From an uncultured Collinsella sp. (GTDB lineage Bacteria; Actinomycetota; Coriobacteriia; Coriobacteriales; Coriobacteriaceae), in contig CABQHT010000008.1 in the NCBI GenBank assembly GCA_902464035.1, positions 1 to 49,846 of the forward strand: 49,846 nucleotides of DNA. Direction: 5' to 3'. A program made the position numbers and the translations under genes. The first letter of the stretch is position 1. Every line of letters begins with the position of its first letter. The notes beneath the pieces were generated by a model, which saw only the letters and a program-made list of their open reading frames with translations, was not told the origin of the DNA and did no database searches. Positions 25,483 through 32,904 of the stretch are shown one piece after another.

Positions 25483-25565
25483 TGAAATGCAGATATTTAT
25501 ATCGACTATTATCGATGAAATGCAGAGATTTTTAGTACCGAAATTTGATGAAATGCAGAAATTTG
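25483..25565 (-). promoter_or_regulatory. Three direct repeats with 33-bp period upstream of the ATPase gene
   Basis: TGAAATGCAGA occurs at 25483-25493, 25516-25526 and 25549-25559, exactly 33 bp apart, each followed by a variant of ATTT. The intervening bases differ. The spacing is about three helical turns, as for an operator array read on one face of DNA. The array lies 25-100 bases before the ATPase start. Confidence 0.6.
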
Positions 25566-25643
25566 AGCTTACTCGCGCACAGAACAACGACGCGTGCGCC
25601 TAAGCATGGGCATAAGTGAGGTCGGGATTCTCGCATACAAATC

Positions 25644-25736
25644 GAGCGAGGACTATCTCCCACTTTGAGTGCGAAATTGCGCCCAAAACGGGAGATAATC
25701 CACGCTCGATATTTCGGCGGGAGAAAATCCTCGCTC
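25644..25736. repeat. Palindromic repeat family B, copy 2
   Basis: Left arm GAGCGAGGACTATCTCCC (25644-25661) pairs with GGGAGATAATCCACGCTC (25690-25707) and, better at its base, with a second right arm at 25719-25736. It shares CTCCCACTTTGAG and the inner stem with copy 1 at 23938-24030. Confidence 0.8.
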
Positions 25737-25738
25737 GG

Positions 25739-26068
25739 TTACTCGTCGACGATCTCGGCAAGCCAAACGTTCAGCGTATCGACCTCGGGGCAGCAGAACT
25801 TTGCCGTACCGGGCTCGTTGCCAGGCACGGTTCCGCCATAGCGCAGGATATCGATATAGGGAAAGCCCACATGGCAGGCCATGGCGCACATCTTGCCGCG
25901 GTCTCGGTCGAAGTCAAAAACGTCGCCCGGCTTGTGACCATGATGGCAGCGGCACGTTCCCAGCTGGTCCACGCAGCTCACGCGGATACGCGGACGTTTG
26001 CCCCGCGGCGCGCCGAGCGGCTTGCCCCCGCCCGCAGGCTTGGTGCCGCCCTCGCCAGCGTTACTCAT
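25739..26068 (-). CDS. TIGR04076 family protein
   Basis: A 109-residue protein of unknown role. The core RIRVSCVDQLGTCRCHHGHK, KMCAMACHVGFPYIDILRYGG and KFCCPEVDTLNVWLAEI matches the TIGR04076 pattern: several conserved Cys residues, a GHK-GD-F-F segment and an aromatic PYI-LRYG segment. The conserved cysteines suggest metal or cofactor binding, but no reaction is known to me. A Gly/Pro/Lys-rich N-terminal stretch of 28 residues precedes the domain. Its ATG (26066-26068) overlaps the kinase stop codon by 8 bases (ATGAGTAA), implying translational coupling with the pyridoxal kinase gene. Confidence 0.75.
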   Translation of the reverse strand: MSNAGEGGTKPAGGGKPLGAPRGKRPRIRVSCVDQLGTCRCHHGHKPGDVFDFDRDRGKMCAMACHVGFPYIDILRYGGTVPGNEPGTAKFCCPEVDTLNVWLAEIVDE

Positions 26069-26885
26069 GGTCAATCACATCCAAGCAGGCTTCGATTGGA
26101 AGGCCGGCCGACTTGTCCTCCTGGTCGGCATTGCGCTCGATAAGCTCAGCCACCACACGCATGGCATCGGACGTCGCGCGCTGCAGACTCCAACCTGCCA
26201 TAACGCGGCCGACGAGCACCGCCGAGAACGTGTCGCCCGTGCCCGGGAAATAGACCGGAATGAGCTCAAAGGGAATCGTAAAGTACTCCCCCGCTACATG
26301 GTCGTAACCGATAACCGCGTTCGTGCCATTGACCACGGCGCTCGTAATGACCACCGACTTGGCACCCAGCTCGCGCACGGCGTCCACAAGGGCGCGGGCC
26401 TCATCGGGCGTAATTTGCTCTGCAATAGGTGTATCGGTGAGCAGACAGGCCTCGGTGTAGTTGGGAACCGCGTAATCGGCGCACTCCAGCAGGTGCCGCA
26501 TAAGGCCAATCGTGGACTCGGGCACGCCCGCATAGAGCTTGCCGTTGTCGCCCATGATGGGGTCGACGAACACCTTGGTGCCCTTTTGCGCGCGGCGGTG
26601 GCAAAAGTCCGAGATGATGCGCGTCTCTTCCTCGGTCACGATAAAGCCGGTCGAGATGGCGTCGAACTCAAAGCCGAGCTCCTCCCAGATGGCAAGACTC
26701 TGACGCACGTACTCCGTGGTGTCGTGGATGTAGAACTTGGGATAGTTGAGCGTATCGGACACAAGCGCCGTCGGCAGATTGTGGATACGGTAACCCATGT
26801 GCGACAGCACCGGCAGCATGGCGGAAAGCGCGACCTTGCCGTAACCGCACATATCGTTAATCAGCAGCAGCTGAGTATTCTTCAT
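26061..26885 (-). CDS. Pyridoxal/pyridoxamine kinase (PdxK/PdxY family)
   Basis: A 274-residue ribokinase-superfamily enzyme that phosphorylates vitamin B6 vitamers to the 5'-phosphates. Visible blocks are LLINDMCGYGKVALSAMLPV at the start, KVFVDPIMGDNGKLYAGV near residue 110, PNYTEACLLTD near 145, and the anion hole/catalytic base PGTGDTFSAVLVG near 225, with Asp as base. The YGKVALSAMLPVLSHMGY start is typical of the PdxY-like group of Firmicutes and Coriobacteria. The ATG at 26883-26885 has AAGGGAGA upstream. It is co-transcribed with the overlapping TIGR04076 gene. The structured repeat element copy 2 lies 210 bases upstream. Confidence 0.85.
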   Translation of the reverse strand: MKNTQLLLINDMCGYGKVALSAMLPVLSHMGYRIHNLPTALVSDTLNYPKFYIHDTTEYVRQSLAIWEELGFEFDAISTGFIVTEEETRIISDFCHRRAQKGTKVFVDPIMGDNGKLYAGVPESTIGLMRHLLECADYAVPNYTEACLLTDTPIAEQITPDEARALVDAVRELGAKSVVITSAVVNGTNAVIGYDHVAGEYFTIPFELIPVYFPGTGDTFSAVLVGRVMAGWSLQRATSDAMRVVAELIERNADQEDKSAGLPIEACLDVIDHE

Positions 26886-27094
26886 GAGGGTCTCCCTTGG
26901 TTCGGGCACGGCGCAGCAGCGCCACAGTGCGACTAAGTGTAGCGCAGGAGGCGTTGTGGGCGGAGGCGAGCGGTACGAAGGGCAAATTGTTGCGGAAAGG
27001 TTTCGGAAAACGATCTTTTTTTTCCTCCGTCCCCAAGGGATCACATGCACCGAAGCGGACCGTGGCGGAATCACAGGTTGAGGACGGACAGCGA

Positions 27095-27233
27095 AAGCGT
27101 TCCTAAGCGAGCAAGGTGACGTGAAAGAGGAGGGCATAGGCCTTGTGGCCATGCCCGACGATTGAACGTCAGATTGCCGCTTAGGAACGCTTGCAGCGTC
27201 GAGCGGTTACGGCGTTTGGCAAAACGCCGTAAC
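27095..27233. ncRNA. Structured repeat element, copy 2 (candidate conserved RNA)
   Basis: Plus-strand reading: a perfect 15-bp outer stem (AAGCGTTCCTAAGCG, 27095-27109, with 27178-27192) encloses TGACGT/ACGTCA (27117-27122 with 27166-27171) and a hairpin GGGCAT-A-GGCC / GGCC-ATGCCC (27132-27156) with a bulged A. Then come GCAGCGTCGA (27193-27202) and a perfect 12-bp hairpin (27206-27217 with 27222-27233). Order, spacing, bulge and the GCAGCGTCGA core match copy 1 at 12389-12576, while paired bases differ in compensating ways. It lies between divergent pdxK-like and marR genes, ending before the marR promoter. Confidence 0.55.
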
Positions 27234-27250
27234 TTAATAAGTTTGGTACC

Positions 27251-27313
27251 TTGACATTCATTTCTCATGCTCCTAGATTAGTTAGGCACAAAACAATTCC
27301 TCTACCTAACTAA
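27251..27313 (+). promoter_or_regulatory. marR-exporter operon promoter and operator
   Basis: A perfect -35 TTGACA (27251-27256), 17-base spacer and -10 TAGATT (27274-27279). A perfect inverted repeat, TTAGTTAGG (27278-27286) and CCTAACTAA (27305-27313), overlaps the end of the -10 box and the expected transcription start. The sequence resembles known MarR-family operators (TTAG-TAGG type), so self-repression is likely. Confidence 0.7.
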
Positions 27314-27334
27314 AGAAAGGAGCGGCACTAATTC

Positions 27335-27841
27335 ATGTGCGATGAACCTCTTAGCCTTTGTTCGCACGAGCCCGGCGGCGACCCGTCACAGCCGGCGGAT
27401 GTACCCGAAGCGGTTAGCTCGGAAGACAAACTCGCCAAGCGCATCCTGAGCGGCCTGGGCTTTTGCGGCCATTACATGCATTTTCATGGCGGAGGCGTGT
27501 CCGGCAAGGCGCCCATCATCTGCCTGCTGGCCAAGCAACCCGGCGGCGAGATGTCGCAGCAGGAACTCGGCATGCACTTTGACCTCAAGCCGGGGTCGCT
27601 TTCCGAGATCCTGTCCAAGCTCGAGCTCAACGGCCTCATCGAGCGCAGCCGTAATCCCAAGGATCGACGGCAACTCACCATTCGCCTGACCGAAACCGGC
27701 CGGGAAAACGCCCGCATCGACCAGGCAGCCCGCATTCGCTTTAGAGAACGGGCCTTTAGCGCGCTCACCCACGACGAGCGCGAGGACCTCGCCGAAATGC
27801 TCGATAAAATCCGCGTAACCTGGGAGGAACTGGATGATTAA
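27335..27841 (+). CDS. MarR family transcriptional regulator
   Basis: A 168-residue winged-helix regulator. The helix-turn-helix lies in MSQQELGMHFDLKPGSLSEI near residue 75-95, followed by LSKLELNGLIERSRNPKDRR with the basic wing and the LTETGRE linker. The N-terminus includes a Gly/His-rich stretch (FCGHYMHFHGGG) that could sense metal or another ligand, which is speculation. An AAAGGAG site lies 13 bases before the ATG, rather far. The last 8 bases overlap the first exporter gene. Together with the palindromic operator upstream, this indicates a self-regulated efflux operon. Confidence 0.88.
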   Translation: MCDEPLSLCSHEPGGDPSQPADVPEAVSSEDKLAKRILSGLGFCGHYMHFHGGGVSGKAPIICLLAKQPGGEMSQQELGMHFDLKPGSLSEILSKLELNGLIERSRNPKDRRQLTIRLTETGRENARIDQAARIRFRERAFSALTHDEREDLAEMLDKIRVTWEELDD

Positions 27842-29678
27842 AACCCTCATGGGAAGCATCCGCGACTATATGAAAGTCACCGTTGCCACGCCGCTGCTCG
27901 TGCTTGGCGAGGTGCTCTGCGAGATGCTGATTCCATTTATCACCGCCAACCTGATCGACGCCATCAAAGACGGCGCCACCGTAGCCGAGATGCTTCCCAC
28001 CGCGGGCCTTTTGGTGCTCATCGCGCTGACATCGCTTGCTTTTGGCGCCGCGGCAGGCGTCACCTGCAGCCATGCGAGCTGCGGCTTCGCCAAGAACCTG
28101 CGTCACGACCTGTTCTACAAAATCCAGACGTTCAGCTTTGCCAACATCGATGAGTTCTCGAGCTCCTCGCTCGTCACGCGCCTGACCACCGACATCAACA
28201 ACGTGCAGCAGGCCTTTATGATGATCATCCGTATCGCCGTGCGCGCGCCGCTGGTATTGATCTTCGCCTTTACCATGGCATTTATCATGGGCGGCAGCGT
28301 TGCCATGGTCTACCTGGTCATCATTCCGCTGCTGGGCTTTGGGCTGTTCTTTATCATCTTTAAGGTGCGCCCCATCTTCTCGCGCGTGTTCCACAAGTAC
28401 GATGCCCTTAACGAGTCCGTCGAGGAAAACGTCACCGGCATGCGCGTGGTTAAGAGCTACGTACGCGAAGACTTTGAGAAGGAGAAGTTCGCGTCCGCCG
28501 CGCGCGACGTCCAGATGGACTTCACCCGCGCCGAGAAGCTGCTCGCCTTTAACAACCCCATGATGAACATCTGCGTCAACGGCGCGTTTGTCGTCATCAT
28601 CTACCTGGGCTCCAAGCTCATCATCACGAGCCAGGGCACGCTGTTCGACGTGGGCCAGCTCTCCTCGACCTTTACCTATGGTTTCCAGATTCTCATGAGC
28701 CTGATGCAGCTGTCGATGATCTTTGTCATGGTGACCATGGCCGACGAATCGGCACACCGCATTGCCGAGGTGCTGGCCGCCGAGCCCACGATCGCCGATC
28801 CCGCCGAGCCCGTGCTCGAGGTTGCCGACGGTTCCATCGACTTTGACCACGTGAGTTTTAAGTATTCCAAGCATGCGAAGCGCCAGGCGCTCGACGATAT
28901 CGACCTGCACATTACGAGCGGCGAGACCATCGGCATCATCGGCGGCACCGGCTCGGCCAAGTCCACGCTCGTCAACCTCATCGCCCGCCTGTACGACACC
29001 ACCGAAGGCGCTGTGCGCGTGGGCGGCGTGGACGTGCGCGACTACGACCTGGACGCGCTGCGTCACCAGGTCGCCATGGTGCTGCAGAAAAACGTGCTGT
29101 TTAGCGGCACCATCGCCGAGAACCTGCGTTGGGGCGACCCGAACGCCACCGACGAGGAAGTCCGCGAGGCAGCTCATCTGGCCTGCGCCGACGAGTTTGT
29201 CGACGGTTTCCCCAAGGGCTACGACACCTGGATCGAACAGGGCGGCTCTAATGTTTCGGGCGGTCAGAAGCAACGCCTGTGCATTGCACGCGCCCTGCTG
29301 CGTCGCCCCAAGATCTTGATCCTGGACGACTCCACCAGCGCCGTCGACACCAAGACCGACGCAAAGATTCGCGCAGGTCTGGCAAGCTATCTGCCCAACA
29401 CGACCAAGATCATCATCGCCCAGCGCATCAGCTCCGTGCAGGACGCAGACCGCATCATCGTCATGGAGGGCGGCCGTATCGCGCAGATCGGCAACCATGA
29501 CGAGCTACTCAAGACGAGCGAGATCTACCGCGAGACCTTTACCTCGCAAAACAAGATGTCTGCCGAAGGTACACAAGACGCCGACGACGTCTCTGGCGAC
29601 GCGAACACGGCGGCAGACAACACCGACATGACCGCAACGCAAGCTCAGACCCAGGAAGGAGGCGAGGCCCATGAGTAA
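27834..29678 (+). CDS. ABC exporter half-transporter with degenerate ATP site (subunit 1)
   Basis: A 614-residue protein with six N-terminal membrane helices (1-310) and a nucleotide-binding domain (from about 330). Walker A is GGTGSAKST, with Ala in place of the Gly before Lys. The signature is VSGGQKQR. Walker B is ILILDDSTSAVD, where Ser replaces the catalytic Glu. This marks the catalytically degenerate partner of a heterodimeric exporter of the BmrC/BmrD or TM287/288 type, which pumps drugs or lipids outward. The acidic C-terminal tail (after residue 575) is unusual. The start has GGAGG upstream and overlaps marR by 8 bases. The stop overlaps the next gene by 8 bases, so the subunits are made in equal amounts. 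Confidence 0.9.
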   Translation: MIKTLMGSIRDYMKVTVATPLLVLGEVLCEMLIPFITANLIDAIKDGATVAEMLPTAGLLVLIALTSLAFGAAAGVTCSHASCGFAKNLRHDLFYKIQTFSFANIDEFSSSSLVTRLTTDINNVQQAFMMIIRIAVRAPLVLIFAFTMAFIMGGSVAMVYLVIIPLLGFGLFFIIFKVRPIFSRVFHKYDALNESVEENVTGMRVVKSYVREDFEKEKFASAARDVQMDFTRAEKLLAFNNPMMNICVNGAFVVIIYLGSKLIITSQGTLFDVGQLSSTFTYGFQILMSLMQLSMIFVMVTMADESAHRIAEVLAAEPTIADPAEPVLEVADGSIDFDHVSFKYSKHAKRQALDDIDLHITSGETIGIIGGTGSAKSTLVNLIARLYDTTEGAVRVGGVDVRDYDLDALRHQVAMVLQKNVLFSGTIAENLRWGDPNATDEEVREAAHLACADEFVDGFPKGYDTWIEQGGSNVSGGQKQRLCIARALLRRPKILILDDSTSAVDTKTDAKIRAGLASYLPNTTKIIIAQRISSVQDADRIIVMEGGRIAQIGNHDELLKTSEIYRETFTSQNKMSAEGTQDADDVSGDANTAADNTDMTATQAQTQEGGEAHE

Positions 29679-31590
29679 GGCAACGACCGCCGAGCGCGCG
29701 CTCAACCGCAAGGGCGGCACCATGTCGCGCCTCATCAAGACGCTCTTTGGCTTCTACCCGGTGCTTTTGCCCCTCGTCGTCGCCGGCGTGGTGCTCTGCG
29801 CCATCATCAACTCCATCGGCGCGACCTTCCTGCAGAGCGCCCTGCAAATTATTAGCGAATCGTGGCAGTCGGGCGATTGGGAAGCCGCACAGCCCAAGAT
29901 CGCACAGCTCGTGACCACCCTCGCCTGCATCTACGGCGTCGGCGTCCTGTCCTCGCTCTTCTGGAACCGCGCCATGGCTATCGTCACGCAGGGCTCGCTC
30001 GAGAAGCTGCGCGAGATGATGTTCAACCGCATGCAGGACCTGCCGATCCGCTACTTCGACACGCACCAGCGCGGCGATATCATGAGCCACTACACCAACG
30101 ACATCGACACGCTGCGTCAGATGATCAGCCAGTCGCTGCCCAACCTGCTCATGACGATCATCATCATCGTCACGGTGTTCTTTATCATGCTGTACTACAG
30201 CGTGTGGATGTGCCTGGTCATCATCGCCGGCGTCGCCTTTATGACCTTTATGACCAAGCTGCTCGGCTCTAACTCCGCGCGTTTCTTCATTGCACAGCAG
30301 ACCGAGCTCGGCGTGGTCGAGGGCCATATCGAGGAAGTCATGAACGGCCAGAAGGTCGTCAAGGCATTCTGCCACGAGTCTGCCGCCGAGGCCGATTTTG
30401 ACGAGCGCAACGAAAAGCTCTTCGAGGTCTCGCAGAAGGCCAACATGTACGCCAACATCCTCATGCCTATCCTTATGAACCTGGGCAACCTGCTCTACGT
30501 GCTGGTCGCACTGGCAGGCGGCATTTTCCTAGCGCTGGGCGTGCCCAACCTGAGCATCTCGGGCATGGCGCTGTCCATCGCCGTCGTGGTGCCGTTCCTC
30601 AACATGACCAAGCAGTTCTGCGGACAGATCGGCCAGATCTCGCAGCAGATCAACGCCGTGGTCATGGGCCTCGCCGGCGCCGACCGCATCTTTGAGCTCA
30701 TCGACGAGAAGCCCGAGGCCGACGAAGGCTACGTGACGCTCGTCAACGCGCAGGTGAACCCCGAGACTTGGGAGTTCGAGGAGGCCGACCACCACACCGG
30801 CATGTGGGCATGGAAACACCCGCACCGCGCAACCGGCGAGATCGAGTACGTACCGCTGCGCGGCGACCTGGTCATGGACAACGTCGACTTTGGCTACACG
30901 CCCGACCACGAGGTACTGCACGGCGTGTCCGTGTACGCCAAGCCGGGCCAGAAGGTCGCGTTTGTCGGTGCCACCGGTGCCGGTAAGACGACCATCACCA
31001 ACCTCATCAACCGCTTCTACGACATTGCCGACGGCAAGATCCGCTACGACGGCATCAACGTCAACAAGATTCGCAAGTCCGACCTGCGCCGCTCGCTGGG
31101 CGTCGTGCTGCAGGACGTGAACCTGTTCACCGGCACCGTGATGGATAACATCCGCTACGGCAACCTGGATGCCACCGACGAGGAGTGCATCGCAGCGGCA
31201 AAGCTCGCCGGAGCAGACGACTTTATCACCCGCCTGCCTGACGGCTACGACACGATGCTCACCGGCAACGGCGCCCAGCTGTCGCAGGGCCAGCGCCAGC
31301 TGATTTCGATCGCACGCGCCGCCGTCGCCGATCCGCCGGCAATGATTCTGGACGAGGCCACGAGCTCCATCGACACCCGCACCGAGGCCATCGTACAGGC
31401 GGGCATGGACAAGCTCATGGAGGGCCGCACGACATTTGTCATCGCACACCGCCTGTCCACCGTGCGCAACTCCGACGCGATCATCTGTCTGGATCACGGC
31501 CGTATCATCGAGCGCGGCAACCACGACGAGCTGATCGCCAAGCGCGGGTATTACTACCAGCTGTACACGGGAGCGTTTGAGCTGGAGTAG
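29671..31590 (+). CDS. ABC exporter half-transporter with intact ATP site (subunit 2)
   Basis: A 639-residue partner of the preceding subunit. Membrane domain 1-360, with an inserted segment of about 60 residues (VTLVNAQVNPETWEFEEADH...) before the nucleotide-binding domain. That domain has Walker A GATGAGKTT, signature LSQGQRQL, Walker B MILDEATSSID with catalytic Glu, and H-loop IAHRLSTV. It therefore completes the active ATP site of the heterodimer. The ATG at 29671 has AAGGAGG about 10 bases upstream. The operon ends in a large palindrome (31605-31710) and a hairpin terminator. The exported compound is unknown. Confidence 0.9.
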   Translation: MSKATTAERALNRKGGTMSRLIKTLFGFYPVLLPLVVAGVVLCAIINSIGATFLQSALQIISESWQSGDWEAAQPKIAQLVTTLACIYGVGVLSSLFWNRAMAIVTQGSLEKLREMMFNRMQDLPIRYFDTHQRGDIMSHYTNDIDTLRQMISQSLPNLLMTIIIIVTVFFIMLYYSVWMCLVIIAGVAFMTFMTKLLGSNSARFFIAQQTELGVVEGHIEEVMNGQKVVKAFCHESAAEADFDERNEKLFEVSQKANMYANILMPILMNLGNLLYVLVALAGGIFLALGVPNLSISGMALSIAVVVPFLNMTKQFCGQIGQISQQINAVVMGLAGADRIFELIDEKPEADEGYVTLVNAQVNPETWEFEEADHHTGMWAWKHPHRATGEIEYVPLRGDLVMDNVDFGYTPDHEVLHGVSVYAKPGQKVAFVGATGAGKTTITNLINRFYDIADGKIRYDGINVNKIRKSDLRRSLGVVLQDVNLFTGTVMDNIRYGNLDATDEECIAAAKLAGADDFITRLPDGYDTMLTGNGAQLSQGQRQLISIARAAVADPPAMILDEATSSIDTRTEAIVQAGMDKLMEGRTTFVIAHRLSTVRNSDAIICLDHGRIIERGNHDELIAKRGYYYQLYTGAFELE

Positions 31591-31604
31591 GAACGGTTAC
31601 TGAC

Positions 31605-31710
31605 GGAGGGTGCCCCGGGGCGTCGGGGTAATTCCTCCGTGCTCAAACATTCTCGCTTCGCTGCGAAACTGCGCGCGGAGGAAATACCCCGCCGCCCCGG
31701 GGCACCCTCC
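31605..31710. repeat. Very long palindrome after the ABC exporter operon
   Basis: Two 35-base arms (31605-31639 and 31676-31710) are complementary with only two mismatches. They are separated by 36 bases that contain a further TTCGC/GCGAA hairpin. The arms are GC-rich (GGAGGGTGCCCCGGGGCG start). No T-run follows, so this is more than a plain terminator. Confidence 0.85.
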
Positions 31711-31753
31711 TGCGCGCAATCAGCCCGTTGTTTAAAACGGAATAAAGGTTAGT

Positions 31754-31785
31754 GAGGCCCTGGCCGTTTGGCCAGGGCCTCGTTT
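31754..31785 (+). terminator. Terminator between exporter operon and LysR gene
   Basis: Perfect 12-bp stem GAGGCCCTGGCC (31754-31765) with 31770-31781, loop GTTT, followed by GTTTTG on the plus strand. It probably also helps end the converging LysR transcript. Confidence 0.8.
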
Positions 31786-31793
31786 TGTGTAAG

Positions 31794-32672
31794 CTACTTG
31801 AGGAGTTGGGCCATGGCGTTGACGAATTTTTGTACTTGGAGGGTGGGCTCGAGCGGGTAGTGCAAGAAGACCGGCACCTCGCGGCCACATAGGAACGGCA
31901 CGCCTACAAAAGCCGGGTGCACGCCCGACCACGCCCCGCAAGTGAGCACCGCGTCGCCCTTTTCCTCCGCCTCGTTAAAGAGCGCAAAGTCAAAACTGTC
32001 CACGTCGATCACGTCCACGCCGCCATCGGCCAAAAGATCGATGCGCAGGCTGTCCATGGCGTCGTTGCCGTGGCGCAGTACGCGCAGACGCATACCCTCC
32101 AAGTCGGCAACCGTAATGCGATTCTTGCGCGCCAGCGGGCTCGTGCGCGGCAGATCGATATAAAACGGCACGTTGACAATGCGGAGCTTTTGGCAGGCAT
32201 CACCCCAGCGTGGGGTAGAAAAACTCGATTGCACCACATCGACCTCGCGGCCCAAGCTACGCATGACGGTCTCGCGCTCGTCGTAGAGATCGCTTACCGG
32301 CACGATTTCAAATCGCAGCGACGGTTCCAGATCGTGGATGCCCGACCACATCGAAAGCGTCTGACGGCCCGGGCACATCATCGATACGCCCAGGCGCACC
32401 GCGCCGCCATCGCCCGCCGCGCGTCGGGCACGGCGCAACGCGTCCTCGGACTGGCGCATGATCGAGCGCGCGTCGTCGACCAGCAATGCCCCCGCCGGCG
32501 TCACCTTGACGCCCGAATGTGAGCGCTCGAACAGCGTGATGCCAAACTCGGCCTCGAACCCCGACACCTGCTTGACGAGCGCCGGCGTCGACACGCGTAG
32601 CTTTGCCGCGGCACGCGAGAAACTTCCCAGCTCCGCGGCGGCAGATATAGCCTCAAGTCGTCGATCGTACAC
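31794..32672 (-). CDS. LysR family transcriptional regulator
   Basis: A 292-residue regulator. The N-terminal winged helix is clear: ISAAAELGSFSRAAAKLRVS, then TPALVKQVSGFEAEFGITLF and ERSHSGVKVTPAG. An effector-binding domain of about 190 residues follows. The GTG start at 32670-32672 has GGAGAG 6 bases upstream and gives a standard N-terminus. An ATG 33 bases earlier has no site. It is transcribed away from the SDR-OFA-Gfo genes across a 232-base gap, the classic layout for a LysR protein controlling the divergent operon. Its inducer is unknown. Confidence 0.88.
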   Translation of the reverse strand: MYDRRLEAISAAAELGSFSRAAAKLRVSTPALVKQVSGFEAEFGITLFERSHSGVKVTPAGALLVDDARSIMRQSEDALRRARRAAGDGGAVRLGVSMMCPGRQTLSMWSGIHDLEPSLRFEIVPVSDLYDERETVMRSLGREVDVVQSSFSTPRWGDACQKLRIVNVPFYIDLPRTSPLARKNRITVADLEGMRLRVLRHGNDAMDSLRIDLLADGGVDVIDVDSFDFALFNEAEEKGDAVLTCGAWSGVHPAFVGVPFLCGREVPVFLHYPLEPTLQVQKFVNAMAQLLK

Positions 32673-32904
32673 GTCATCTCTCCGTTTTCGCACGTACGGC
32701 CACACGGTGCCGCAGGGGGTCGTTTTCGCAGGTCACGCGCTCAGCACAGGCAAACTGCGGCACACAGTGTAAACCTACGGTTAACGCCATTCTAACAAAT
32801 ATGCAATTCACCTGCGCAAACGCAAAGCATACGATAACCAGCGAAAACCACGTGGGTCGGTTAATGGGAGCGACCCACCGGGAGGCACAAGAAGGGAAGT
32901 TCCT
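32673..32904. promoter_or_regulatory. Divergent LysR / SDR control region
   Basis: A 232-base gap more AT-rich than its surroundings (for example TTCTAACAAATATGCAATTC near 32790). It should hold both promoters and LysR binding sites of T-N11-A type. I cannot define a unique operator by eye. Confidence 0.4.

Noticed and set aside
25483..25565. CRISPR-like pattern of three repeats and spacers
   Set aside because: Only three short repeats with about 15-20-base spacers, no cas genes nearby, and the position in a promoter fits an operator better.
27014..27021. T8 run near 27014-27021 as a terminator or slippage site
   Set aside because: No stem precedes it and no reading frame crosses it, so there is nothing to terminate or shift.
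28921..28980. Altered Walker A (GSAKST) as a sign of a pseudogene
   Set aside because: The frame is intact and the change goes with a degenerate Walker B, as expected for the inactive half of an asymmetric exporter.
32673..32705. ATG at 32705 as the LysR start
   Set aside because: The GTG at 32672 has a GGAGAG site at proper distance and gives the usual LysR N-terminus.
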